From Actinospineispora spinosispora DSM 44797 (GTDB taxonomy: Bacteria; Actinomycetota; Actinomycetes; Mycobacteriales; Pseudonocardiaceae), in NCBI RefSeq assembly GCF_000429025.1, contig NZ_AUBB01000020.1, positions 248,001 to 312,000 of the forward strand: 64,000 bases of DNA. Reading direction: 5' to 3'. The notes beneath the pieces are model-generated. The model had not been told where the DNA came from, ran no database searches, and saw only the letters and a program-made list of their open reading frames with translations. The translations under genes were made by a program, and so were the position numbers. Below are positions 56,323-64,000 of the stretch, piece after piece; position 1 is the stretch's first letter, and each line of letters starts with the position of its first letter.

Positions 56323-59003
56323 GTCAGTGCTTCGGCATCGGGGGTGTCCAGCTCGGCTACCCGCTGCGCATGCTGCTCGGTCATCTGCTGGAAGGTCTGG
56401 CGCGCAGTGCGGCCGTTGCCGAAGCGTTCGTCGCGCACCATCTGCTCGAAGTAGCTGTCCAACGCGGTCAGGGTGTCGGCCGGCAGCTGGTACTGGTGTT
56501 GTTCGGCCTGGTGAGTCACGATCCGGACCAGCTCCGCAGCGTTGTAGTCGTCGAAGCGCAGCATCCGGTTGAACCGGGAGGCGAGGCCGGCGTTGGAATC
56601 GACGAACCGGTCCATGTCGCCCGGATAGCCGGCGACGATCACCACGACCTCGTCGCGATGGTCCTCCATCAGCTTGACCAGGGTGGAAATCGCCTCTTGG
56701 CCGAAATCGTTCGTTTGACCCGCCGGTACCAGCGCATACGCCTCGTCGATGAACAGCACGCCGCCCAACGCCTTACGGAAGGCAGCGGCGGTCTTCGGTC
56801 CGGTGTGCCCGACGTACTCCCCGACGAGCGAATTGCGGTCGACCTCGACCAGATGCCCCTTCTCCAGCAGACCCAGCGCGGCCAGAATCCGGCCGTACAG
56901 CCTGGCCACCGTGGTCTTGCCGGTACCGGGGTTGCCGGTGAACACCAAATGCCGGCTCAGCGGCGGCGGCTGTAGCCCGGCTTCCTGGCGCTGCTTGACC
57001 ATCTGCATGACCTTGGTCAGCGACGCGACCTCCTGTTTGACCCGGTCCAACCCGATCAGCTCGCCCAGCTCGACCATCAGGCTCGCCAGCATGTCGCGCT
57101 GGTCGCCTGGCGCATCGGCACCTGTCGCCTCGGCTGCCAGAGCGGCACGAGAGACGCCGGGAGCGGCTGCCGGTTCGCGCTTCGCCATCGCCCGCGACGC
57201 TGGGGCGGCCGGCAAGGTGGACACCTTCACGTTCTGCGTACGACAGTCCTCGAACACCGCGGCCGCGTCCTCTGCCTGCGACAGATCCTCGTCGGAGTCG
57301 GCGACCAGGCAGCGGCGCAGCACGGGTGCGGCTCTTGCCCCGACGTAGATGGCAGGGAACCCCGCTGCCGAAACCGTGCAATCCTCGAGTATCCCGCCCG
57401 AATCGTCGTGGCAGTACAACCCGTTCTTCGCACTACCGGAAACCCGCACCGACCGAATCCTCGGCCGGGCACCCGACCACAACACGAGCCCGCTGCCGCG
57501 CGCACCGCTGATCGTCAGGTCCTCGATCAGCGCCTCGCAGCCGTCCTCGAGGAACACCGCGGCCGACCCGGCGTCACGCACCTGCCCGCCCAGCACCAGC
57601 GCACCGGTCTTGGCGCCGATCTCGATGCCGGTCCGCGCCGATCCGGACACCGTGCAGTCCTCGATCAGCGGCCGGTGTGTGGTGGACAGCTTGATCCCGG
57701 TGCCGGCATCGGACACGGTGACCCGACGCAACACCGCATCGGCGCTGTCCACGTCGATACCGGTCATCCTCGGCCGCTGCACCTGCACGGCTTCGGCCAA
57801 CAGCTCCGCGCCCTGCTCCACCCGAATCCCGTGCTCAGCGCTGTCGGCAACCACGCTGTCGCGCAGCTCCACCCGGGCGCCACCGGTGACATGCAGCGCG
57901 GTGAACGCCGTCGTCGAGATCTCGGACTCGGTGATTCGGGTGACCGACCGGCCTGCCGCGTGCAGCCCGTTCGCACCAGCTCTGGCGATCATCGAGTGGC
58001 GCAGCTGCACCTCGGCGGAATCCAGCGAGGCCAGCCCCGTCCCGGCCACGTCCACCAGCCGGAGCTGGTCGAGCTCGAGTCGGCTGGTACCACTTGCGAC
58101 GATGCCTGGCCCGTTCGTTTCCCGCACCTGGCAGTCCTTCAACCTCAGCGCGGATCGGCCGCCGGCCAGCACACCCTCCGCGCCGGTCCGGAAGATCTCG
58201 CAGCGTTCCAGCCGAACCCGCCGTTCCTCTCGTCCGGCGGCCTCGCCGGCATCTGTGTTCGTGCTGTCCTTCTCGATCTGCGCACCGGTGGGTCCATTGA
58301 TCGGGTCACCGACCCGCACACCCTGGGACTTCGTGTCGTGCAGCCGACACTCGCGCAGCAGCGGTACTGCCGGATTCGCCACCAGCAACGCCGCGTCCCC
58401 GCAGAACCCGACCTCGCACGTATCGAAGCTGCCTCGGGCAGAGCCACCCATCGCCACGCCGCTGCGGGTGACCCGCTCGATCCGCGTCCGGCGCAACTCC
58501 ACTCGCGCGGCATCGTTCAGCAGCAATCCGTGCCCGTCGACGTCCTTGATCACCGAGTCCTCGATCACCGCGCTCGCGGTCGCGGTGAGGAACACCCCGC
58601 TACCGGACATGCCGTGCAGATCGGAGTGGGTGATGGTCAGCGTCGCGTCCTGGGCGATCTCCACCCGGCCACCGGACACCGTGCAGGTCTCCAACCTCGG
58701 CGTCCCGCCCCGGACCAGAACCGTCGGTTCGCTCGGTGAACTGCCCTCGACGTCCAGATCGCGCAGCACGACCTCACCACCGTTGACCGTGATGGCCGGG
58801 CCGTGCGGTGCCACGATCCGCACCGTTCCCGGCCCCTTCTCAGCGACCAGCACAACCGAGCGAGCCAGCACCAACGACTCCCGGTACACCCCTGCCTGAA
58901 TGGACACGACCGCGCCCTCAGCGGCGGATCGAATCGCGGCGCCCATGCTGCGGTGCACACCCCAGCCTCGTTCGGCTACCCGTTCCACGTTCCCGCGCGC
59001 CAC
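56280..59003 (-). CDS. EccA-type AAA+ ATPase fused to an N-terminal parallel beta-helix
   Basis: 907 residues. About 20-600 form a right-handed parallel beta-helix: repeated ~23-residue rungs such as LRDSVVADSAEHGIRVEQG and IEDCTVSGSARTGIEIGAK, as in pectate-lyase/NosD-type folds. Residues ~640-905 are a CbxX/CfqX-type AAA+ domain like the C-terminal half of EccA: Walker A GNPGTGKT (K696), Walker B VLFIDEAYAL (D753-E754), sensor VVVIVAGYPGDM and arginine-finger region GLASRFNR. In EccA the N-terminal half is a TPR domain, so here the substrate-binding part has been replaced. It probably acts in the cytoplasm, releasing ESX substrates from partners. GTG 59003 starts 8 bp after the eccD stop, so the two are co-transcribed. 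Confidence 0.9.
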   Translation of the reverse strand: MARGNVERVAERGWGVHRSMGAAIRSAAEGAVVSIQAGVYRESLVLARSVVLVAEKGPGTVRIVAPHGPAITVNGGEVVLRDLDVEGSSPSEPTVLVRGGTPRLETCTVSGGRVEIAQDATLTITHSDLHGMSGSGVFLTATASAVIEDSVIKDVDGHGLLLNDAARVELRRTRIERVTRSGVAMGGSARGSFDTCEVGFCGDAALLVANPAVPLLRECRLHDTKSQGVRVGDPINGPTGAQIEKDSTNTDAGEAAGREERRVRLERCEIFRTGAEGVLAGGRSALRLKDCQVRETNGPGIVASGTSRLELDQLRLVDVAGTGLASLDSAEVQLRHSMIARAGANGLHAAGRSVTRITESEISTTAFTALHVTGGARVELRDSVVADSAEHGIRVEQGAELLAEAVQVQRPRMTGIDVDSADAVLRRVTVSDAGTGIKLSTTHRPLIEDCTVSGSARTGIEIGAKTGALVLGGQVRDAGSAAVFLEDGCEALIEDLTISGARGSGLVLWSGARPRIRSVRVSGSAKNGLYCHDDSGGILEDCTVSAAGFPAIYVGARAAPVLRRCLVADSDEDLSQAEDAAAVFEDCRTQNVKVSTLPAAPASRAMAKREPAAAPGVSRAALAAEATGADAPGDQRDMLASLMVELGELIGLDRVKQEVASLTKVMQMVKQRQEAGLQPPPLSRHLVFTGNPGTGKTTVARLYGRILAALGLLEKGHLVEVDRNSLVGEYVGHTGPKTAAAFRKALGGVLFIDEAYALVPAGQTNDFGQEAISTLVKLMEDHRDEVVVIVAGYPGDMDRFVDSNAGLASRFNRMLRFDDYNAAELVRIVTHQAEQHQYQLPADTLTALDSYFEQMVRDERFGNGRTARQTFQQMTEQHAQRVAELDTPDAEALTTLLPRDLPAAVPA

Positions 59004-59011
59004 AGCCGACC

Positions 59012-60376
59012 TCAGATGCCTTCACCGAGATGCATCAACAGCGTGAACACGCCGAATACGCCGACCGCGCACATCACCGACGCGAACAGCAGCACAGCGT
59101 GCAGCGCGCCCATCTTCCGCGACGGCTCCTGCTTGGGCGGCGTCACGCCCACCGCGCCGGTGACCCCGATCACCACGGCCGCGAAGGAGAGAACCAACAG
59201 CACCAGTGGCCCTGCCCAGGCCGGTCCACCCAGATAGGTGCCCGCGTGCAGCATCACCGCAACCAGCCCGACGCAGCCTGCCGTGACCACCGGCACCACG
59301 GTGCTCAGCGACTGGGTCTGACCGGAACGCACCAGCAACGTCAGGCTCACGCACACCGCCATGGCCAGCGCGAAACTGTCATCGGCGCCACCGAGCACCG
59401 TCACAGCCACCGCCAGTACCACCGCGCAGAATCCGGTGATCACCACCAGGGAACGTCGCCCGAGCACCACCAGATGGGCGATCTCGTCTTGCATGGCCGC
59501 CTGGGTCGCGGGCGTGACTGTCGCCGGGAGCCCCGGCGCCGTCAGCTCGGCCAGCTTGCCCGACACCGACGGCGCCAACGCCAATGCGAGTATCCCGACC
59601 AACGCCACCACCGCAGCTGCCTTGGGCGGGCCGGCGTGCAACCACACGATGAGCCCGACGACAGGGAACGCCACCATGGCCACGCCGAGAATCAGCAGCG
59701 TGGCGACGTGACGGATCGCGGCCAGTGCTGCCGCCGCGCCCAACATCGCGCCCAGGGTGAGAGCCGCGATCAGATGTCCGGTGTCGTCCTGGTGTGGCAG
59801 CGCGGCACACGCGATCGCGAACATCGGCACCGCGCCCAACGCCACGAGCACCCGCATCGCCACCGGCAGCGGCCAGCTCGCCCGGCCGGCGTGCCAGCTG
59901 AGCGAGGCCAGCCCGGAGCCGGCGAGCACGGTCCCGAACATCACCCCTGGGCGCTGGTCACCGACGTTGAGCAACGCGGCGAACCCGGCCACCACCGCCA
60001 GGATCCCCAGGCACACCATGCTGAAGGCCCTGAACCGCTCGCTCCAGGACGTTCCGGCCTTGTTCGCCTCGGTGACCAGGTCTTCCAGCTCGATGATCCG
60101 AGGCTCGTCGTACTCCCCTGCGACCGCGTCCCGCAGGTACAACGTCGCCCCGTCCACCACTCCGACCTCGGCCAACGAAACCTCGGGCGGGAAGGGCGCG
60201 GCACCCGGCAATGCCAGCGACCATGCCGGTGGAAAGGTGTTGTCGAATTCCAACTGCCCGCACCACACCAGCAGGTTCGGCGCGTACTCCGCGATCGCCG
60301 CATGCGCCGGCACCGCCAGATCCACCCGGCGGTGCGCGCCCACCACCGTTACCCGGCGTCGCTCGTCGTCCACCAC
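59012..60376 (-). CDS. eccD: Type VII secretion integral membrane protein EccD
   Basis: 454 residues. An N-terminal ubiquitin-like (YukD) domain of ~85 residues (RRVTVVGAHRRVDLAVPAHA; LYLRDA) is followed by a linker and about eleven membrane helices (from VCLGILAVVAGFAALL to LFASVMCAVGVFGVFTLL). This is the standard EccD architecture; EccD lines the inner-membrane channel with EccB, EccC and EccE. GTG 60376 is used, 54 bp after the upstream WXG100 gene. It is followed by the EccA-like gene at 8 bp. Confidence 0.9.
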   Translation of the reverse strand: MVDDERRRVTVVGAHRRVDLAVPAHAAIAEYAPNLLVWCGQLEFDNTFPPAWSLALPGAAPFPPEVSLAEVGVVDGATLYLRDAVAGEYDEPRIIELEDLVTEANKAGTSWSERFRAFSMVCLGILAVVAGFAALLNVGDQRPGVMFGTVLAGSGLASLSWHAGRASWPLPVAMRVLVALGAVPMFAIACAALPHQDDTGHLIAALTLGAMLGAAAALAAIRHVATLLILGVAMVAFPVVGLIVWLHAGPPKAAAVVALVGILALALAPSVSGKLAELTAPGLPATVTPATQAAMQDEIAHLVVLGRRSLVVITGFCAVVLAVAVTVLGGADDSFALAMAVCVSLTLLVRSGQTQSLSTVVPVVTAGCVGLVAVMLHAGTYLGGPAWAGPLVLLVLSFAAVVIGVTGAVGVTPPKQEPSRKMGALHAVLLFASVMCAVGVFGVFTLLMHLGEGI

Positions 60377-60430
60377 AATCCCATCAGCAAAGGCCGTTGA
60401 TTCGTCATCGGATCAGTTCGCCAAGCCTGA

Positions 60431-60766
60431 TCAGGCTCCCTGTTGCCACGTCTTACGGTTCGCGGCCTCGGCGTCCACATAGTTGACGTAGTTGATGTGG
60501 ACCGCTTTCGCGATCTGGCCGAGAACACCGCCGGCCCCGTGAGCGTCGTCCTTGCCGAACAGATCATGCGCCGCGAGCGACCACTTCCGGTGCACCATCT
60601 GGTACTCGGTGGCGGCCGTACCGGTCCACGTCTCCACGACGGGCTGCAGCGCTCGCTCCAAGTCGCTCAGCTGGGCAACAAGGCTGTCGGCGGTCGCAAG
60701 CATCTGCGGCGCCAGATCTTCCATTCCCTGATGAACCAGGATCGGCGAGTCATCGACGTTCGCCAT
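60431..60766 (-). CDS. WXG100-family (Esx) protein with YxxxE signal
   Basis: 111 residues, the classic Esx size. The helical hairpin turn is WTGTAATEY (W47-x-G49). YVDAE (Y96-E100) near the C-terminus matches the YxxxD/E export signal. A purine-rich GAGAGG lies 8 nt before the ATG. It is 52 bp downstream of another WXG100 gene, so the two probably form an EsxA/EsxB-type heterodimer in which this one carries the signal. Confidence 0.9.
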   Translation of the reverse strand: MANVDDSPILVHQGMEDLAPQMLATADSLVAQLSDLERALQPVVETWTGTAATEYQMVHRKWSLAAHDLFGKDDAHGAGGVLGQIAKAVHINYVNYVDAEAANRKTWQQGA

Positions 60767-60818
60767 GATGATGTCCTCTCTCAGTGGTATGCCGCGACCG
60801 ACGGCCGGTCACGCCTGG

Positions 60819-61148
60819 TCAGCTCAGCTTCGCCGGCGGCAGGTTGATCTTGTTCATGTTGCTGACGTTCATTTCCTCAGCGCCACTGATGTTGATACCG
60901 GAGGTCTTCAGCGCCTGAGCGATCGCGGCCAACGACTGGTTGAGCATCGTGCTGTCCGCGTGGTACTGGCTCATGAGCACATGGAACTGCGCCGATGCGG
61001 GCCCTTTCCAGTGCGCTTCGCTCTCGGTCACCGTTCGGTCCAACTGGCCCAGCAACGACTGAAGGTCTTGAACCTTCTGCAGGCTGGCGGCACTGGCGGC
61101 CGCGATTAAGGAAGTAGTAGCGGTGAACAAATTTCCGCCGGTTGTCAC
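60819..61148 (-). CDS. WXG100-family (Esx) protein, operon leader
   Basis: 109 residues from GTG 61148, chosen over an upstream in-frame codon at 61166 because a strong GGGAGGG Shine-Dalgarno lies directly before this GTG and inside the longer version. Helical hairpin with HWKGPASAQF (W47-x-G49). The C-terminal tail (NMNKINLPPAKLS) has no YxxxD/E. First gene of the esx-esx-eccD-eccA operon and divergent from the YbaB gene. Confidence 0.85.
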   Translation of the reverse strand: MTTGGNLFTATTSLIAAASAASLQKVQDLQSLLGQLDRTVTESEAHWKGPASAQFHVLMSQYHADSTMLNQSLAAIAQALKTSGINISGAEEMNVSNMNKINLPPAKLS

Positions 61149-61344
61149 GAGTTCCCTCCCTGGCAATCGAAGAACACGGTGAGCGACCGTACAAGACCTC
61201 CAGAGAGCGTGCCTCGAATTCGGGGCGGCTCATATCTGACTCTTCACCTGAAACTCGTCGCGCCGTGCCGCGACTGAAGATTCATACCAGATGAAGGTAC
61301 CAGAAGTGTAACAAGATGTCCCTGGTAGAACCGGAGCGCTCGGC

Positions 61345-61450
61345 GTAAACATTTTGTCAGCCAGAACGTTTACACAACGTCAGCATAATACGTGCGCATC
61401 GGGCGCAGGCGTCGAAGCGTGTACGGAAACACTCACGTAAACATTACGTG
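61345..61450. promoter_or_regulatory. Three repeated GTAAAC-type sites and a CACGTAA dyad
   Basis: GTAAACATT at 61345-61353, its complement AACGTTTAC at 61365-61373, and GTAAACATT at 61437-61445. The last sits in the perfect inverted repeat CACGTAA (61434-61440) ACA TTACGTG (61444-61450). Likely binding sites for a regulator of the esx operon and/or the YbaB gene. Confidence 0.5.
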
Positions 61451-61597
61451 CACGAAAACTCTGGCCGCGTCAATGATTCGTTAATCGTGCCGAGGTAGTG
61501 ACCGATCGGTGTCCCGCCACTCTGCGTTCCTGGTTGATTGCGCAGGCATGGTCCAGTGGTTGCATCGCGGCTCGATGCGGAGGTCGTCAACGTGTCA

Positions 61598-61636
61598 CAC
61601 GAGGATGTGGCGGACCACCACATCCTCGTGGAGGAT
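61598..61636 (+). promoter_or_regulatory. Strong hairpin with a competing alternative stem
   Basis: CACGAGGATGTGG (61598-61610) and CCACATCCTCGTG (61618-61630) form a perfect 13-bp stem with a 7-nt loop. ATCCTC (61622-61627) can instead pair with GAGGAT (61631-61636) around GTG. The two structures exclude each other, as in attenuators. No U-tract follows. Confidence 0.45.
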
Positions 61637-62050
61637 CTACGTAGTTTTCACCGACGCGAGTGACCTGTCATCCAACAGACGATCACGCTGGCTTCTCGCC
61701 ATCCGCCTTGACGATCAGCTCCGATCCCGCTCATACGACCGAAGGAACAACAGGCCAGACGCACACTGAATCACCGGCCACCCACTCGGACGGGACGCAG
61801 GCCATCTGACTGTGCAAGCAGCCGTACGTCGAACTCTCCGGCGATGGTGCACGGATGCCCGGAATAGCTCGAAGTCTCATCGATGCAGACCTGCGAGGAC
61901 GTAATCCCGCTGGTTATCAAGAAATTGCCAGACTCGTCAGATCAGCCGATGTCAAATCTATTAGAGTCTTTATTTTCGGATCAGCAACCGACGCCTGACT
62001 ACAAGACCTACCGCGCTGAAGAACCGCCCGACGTCCAATTTGGAGTGGTG

Positions 62051-62371
62051 ATGACAGAGGAATCCGGACCCCAGGCCGATCTGTTGGCCCGTGTACGGGA
62101 GGCCCAACAGAGCCTGCAGGACGCGCAGCTGAAGCTCGCAACTACCACGGTGGAGGGCTTCGGTGGCGGCGGTGCCGTCCGGGCGATCCTGCACGGCTCA
62201 GGGGAAGTGCTGGACGTGGTCATCAGCCCGTCAGCGGTGGACCCAGGTCGGGTCACAGACCTGTCGCAGATGGTGGTCGCCGCGCTGCAAGAGGCTCAGG
62301 CCAGCCTCAAAACGCTTCACCAGGAATCGGTGAACCCGTTGCTCAAATCGCTCGGTGGCTTGACCAGTTGA
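62051..62371 (+). CDS. YbaB/EbfC-family nucleoid-associated protein
   Basis: 106 residues from ATG 62051, selected because GGAG lies 5 nt upstream and the length then equals the family norm (100-110). An upstream in-frame ATG at 61883 would add an unrelated low-complexity leader. The pattern is typical: an N-terminal helix (ADLLARVREAQQSLQDAQLK), a Gly-rich beta part (VEGFGGGGAVRAILHGSGEV), VDPGRVTDLSQMVVAAL and a C-terminal helix. YbaB/EbfC proteins bind DNA as dimers; EspL of mycobacterial ESX-1 belongs to this superfamily, so a role as ESX chaperone or regulator is plausible. Divergent from the esx operon. Confidence 0.85.
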   Translation: MTEESGPQADLLARVREAQQSLQDAQLKLATTTVEGFGGGGAVRAILHGSGEVLDVVISPSAVDPGRVTDLSQMVVAALQEAQASLKTLHQESVNPLLKSLGGLTS

Positions 62372-62615
62372 CCGGCGGTGCGCCCGAGGCGGTGACCACG
62401 GACGCACCCTGAACCGCGTCCAGTCGCGGATCGACAGACACACCGGTCGGGCCGGAGGTCCAGTCGATCCGCCCGTCCTGGTTGGTCGCCCGGCGAGCGC
62501 GTCAGCGCGAGCCCACCACACGACGCAGGAGCGAAACCGTCAGGTTGTTCAGATGTGGGCCGCTGGAGTCCGATGGGGCTTGACACCAGCGGCCGTGATT
62601 CGTCCGCGGGTGCCC
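62372..62615. other. Intergenic stretch, nothing recognised
   Basis: No supported gene. Frames on either strand are composition artefacts. Confidence 0.4.
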
Positions 62616-62830
62616 TTACTCCCCTACACGCGGCGCCATGTCGTGCTGGTCCTTGGTCGATGCCGCTCCGGTTTCCAAGCCCGTCCACGCCGAACGGGGA
62701 CAGGCCCTCGCCGATCCAGGTGAGCGGCCGTTCCTTGGCATCCGTGCGGTGCCCGAGCTGGACATCAGAATCGCAGCCGTGCTGAACGAAGCCCAGGCGG
62801 TAGTCGACCTGGGTATCACCGCCGATGCAG
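62616..62830 (-). pseudogene. Frameshifted remnant of a TrwC/MobF-type relaxase
   Basis: One minus-strand frame reads DTQVDYRLGFVQHGCD and then RPLTWIGEGLSPFGVDG, the stretch found near the N-terminus of actinobacterial MobF relaxases (xQVDYRL ... PLxWIGxGLxxxGI). After a one-base shift, a second frame continues TKDQHDMAPRVG, matching the next conserved LTxDQxDMARxLM block. No start, no catalytic Tyr/His triad and no helicase part remain. Relaxases of this group exceed 1000 residues, so only ~70 survive. It is a scar of a conjugative or integrative element next to the ESX locus. Confidence 0.6.
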
Positions 62831-63031
62831 AGAGGAGTCACGTGCGTGCCAGGCCGCTCGGTCGTCGCTCGCGACCGGATAGCGCTTCCGCGATCTTGGT
62901 GAGCTTCTCGTGCTCTCTGCCTGTGCTTCCGCGGCCGCGAGACCAATCTTTCGCCGCGTGTGCGGCGAATCTAGGGCTGAGTCGGAGCACTGGCTCGTTG
63001 CGAAGTCCCATCTCGGGGAGCCAGGACCGCC

Positions 63032-64000
63032 ATGCTTACCTTGATCTTGATCGGCCTGCTTGGCGGTGTGATCACCGGGGTGTCACCGTGCATCCTGCCG
63101 GTTCTGCCGGTCGTGCTGCTGGCCGGAGCGACGGGGAAGAACGGCTCTGGTCAACGCCAGGATGAGGAGTCTTCGGCAGGTGGACCAAATGGCGCGGTCG
63201 CGGTTGCTACTCATGGGGAGGCACCGGCCCGTCGGGGCAGGCGACCCTATGTCGTGATCGCCGGGCTCGTCGTCAGTTTCAGCGTCTTCACGCTCCTCGG
63301 GTCACTGTTACTCAGTGCGCTCGGGCTGCCCGCCGGATTGTTGCGCACGATCGGAGTTATTCTCCTCGTCCTCATCGGCCTGGGCCTGTTGTTCCCAGGA
63401 ATCGACCGGCTGCTCGAGCGCCCGTTCGCGCGGTTGCCGCAGCGCTCGGCGAACACCGAGGCGGGCGGATTCGTCCTCGGACTCGGTCTTGGTCTGCTCT
63501 ACGTCCCGTGTGCCGGGCCCGTGCTGACCGCCATCACCGTGGCCGGTGCCACCAACCACATCAGTCTCGACACAGTCGCGCTCACCGTAGCGTTCGCGAT
63601 CGGTGCCACCGCGCCGTTACTGCTGTTCGCACTGGCCGGCCAGAAGATCAGCAGCCGAATCAGCGCTTTCCGCCGCCACCAACGCCTGGTCCGCGCGATC
63701 AGCGGCGTACTGATGATAGGACTCGCGCTCGCGTTGGCGTTCAACCTCGCCGAGGTCATCCAACGCGCGATCCCCGACTACACGGCCGGACTACAGAAAA
63801 CCGTCGCCGCCACCCCCAGCTTGCGCCCGCAACTGACCAGCCTCGACGACGACCGCAACCACCAACTGTCCCGCTGCACCGACGCCGCACCCCAGCTCAA
63901 TGACTGTGGCCCAGCACCCGAGTTGGACAACATCACCGGCTGGCTCAACACCCCCGCCAACACGGCACTACGCATGAGCCAGCTACACGGGAAGGTCGTC
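63032..64000 (+). CDS. dipZ: DipZ-type thiol-disulfide transporter (CcdA domain), C-terminus cut by window edge
   Basis: 323 codons are visible. ATG 63032 has AGGA at 5 nt. The CcdA/DsbD transmembrane part contains [16 protein letters not shown] at the first helix and [11 protein letters not shown] in the fourth, the paired PC motifs whose cysteines carry electrons across the membrane. Six membrane segments are visible. After residue ~250 comes an extracytoplasmic linker with further Cys ([18 protein letters not shown]) and the start of a TlpA-like thioredoxin domain ([21 protein letters not shown]), where the window ends. This order is that of DipZ, a fusion of CcdA and thioredoxin domains in actinomycetes. 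Unrelated to the ESX genes except by position. Confidence 0.9.
   Translation, partial: MLTLILIGLLGGVITGVSPCILPVLPVVLLAGATGKNGSGQRQDEESSAGGPNGAVAVATHGEAPARRGRRPYVVIAGLVVSFSVFTLLGSLLLSALGLPAGLLRTIGVILLVLIGLGLLFPGIDRLLERPFARLPQRSANTEAGGFVLGLGLGLLYVPCAGPVLTAITVAGATNHISLDTVALTVAFAIGATAPLLLFALAGQKISSRISAFRRHQRLVRAISGVLMIGLALALAFNLAEVIQRAIPDYTAGLQKTVAATPSLRPQLTSLDDDRNHQLSRCTDAAPQLNDCGPAPELDNITGWLNTPANTALRMSQLHGKVV

Larger units (their letters stand above)
61149..62050. other. 902-bp divergent regulatory region
   Basis: No convincing gene. It is AT-richer than its surroundings at 61280-61480. It holds three GTAAAC(A/G)TT-like sites, one within a CACGTAA-ACA-TTACGTG dyad, and a strong hairpin at 61598-61630 (separate entries). 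The 3' end has the GGAG ribosome binding site of the YbaB gene (62042-62045). Confidence 0.6.

Noticed and set aside
61509..61769. Plus-strand 86-codon frame over the strong hairpin
   Set aside because: Starts without a Shine-Dalgarno, unusual Trp/Arg/Ser content, and runs through the inverted repeat; more likely leader or regulatory DNA.
62638..63165. Plus-strand 175-codon frame overlapping the dipZ start
   Set aside because: Overlaps the well-supported dipZ frame and is antisense to the relaxase remnant; no domain.

Overview
The window is high-GC DNA from an actinomycete. The GTG starts, TANNNT -10 boxes, leaderless genes, WXG100/FtsK-type ESX genes, a DipZ-type gene and a LuxR-LAL regulator fit Pseudonocardiales or Nocardia best. 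That placement is inference; no rRNA marker is present.

Left flank (1-5.4 kb). This holds a truncated BPL_N lipoprotein, a remnant of an alpha/beta hydrolase, and a DUF6790-like membrane protein. The membrane protein is divergent from a MarR regulator across a 12-bp perfect palindrome. A 904-aa LuxR-LAL regulator follows.

Type VII secretion (ESX) locus (5.5-62.4 kb). A minus-strand operon runs WXG100 protein, EccC (three FtsK/SpoIIIE ATPase domains), one uninterrupted giant gene of 14,375 codons (6750-49877), then a 316-aa protein of tandem 41-aa beta repeats fused to a WXG100-like tail. To its right, two plus-strand paralogs with YxxxD secretion motifs arose by an 888-bp tandem duplication. 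A second minus-strand operon runs WXG100, WXG100, EccD, then an EccA-type AAA+ ATPase fused behind a parallel beta-helix. A YbaB/EbfC gene diverges from it. EccB, EccE and a mycosin protease are not in the window.

The giant protein is the centre of the locus. From N to C it has: a WXG100-like head with a DWHG motif and a long hydrophobic segment; a Pro/Gly linker; four copies of a ~470-aa helical module; a papain-like toxin-deamidase domain with an intact Cys/His/Asp set; two copies of a huge beta-rich module; two OmpA-like domains; a PI3/4-kinase-like (HipA-like) domain; a nucleotidyltransferase domain; and a C-terminal duplication carrying two further papain-like domains that lack the acidic residue. 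It looks like a multi-effector ESX substrate or cell-surface protein, with its effector-like domains embedded rather than at the C-terminus. No obvious immunity gene follows it.

Right flank (62.4-64 kb). This has a frameshifted remnant of a TrwC/MobF relaxase and the start of a DipZ/CcdA thiol-disulfide transporter cut by the window edge.

The ESX genes probably work as one system. EccC and EccD form the inner-membrane export core and EccA assists substrate or chaperone release. The small WXG100 proteins are co-substrates or chaperones. The 222-aa pair, the 316-aa protein and the giant protein are the likely cargo. Three separate dyad or hairpin regions upstream of these transcription units suggest dedicated regulation.
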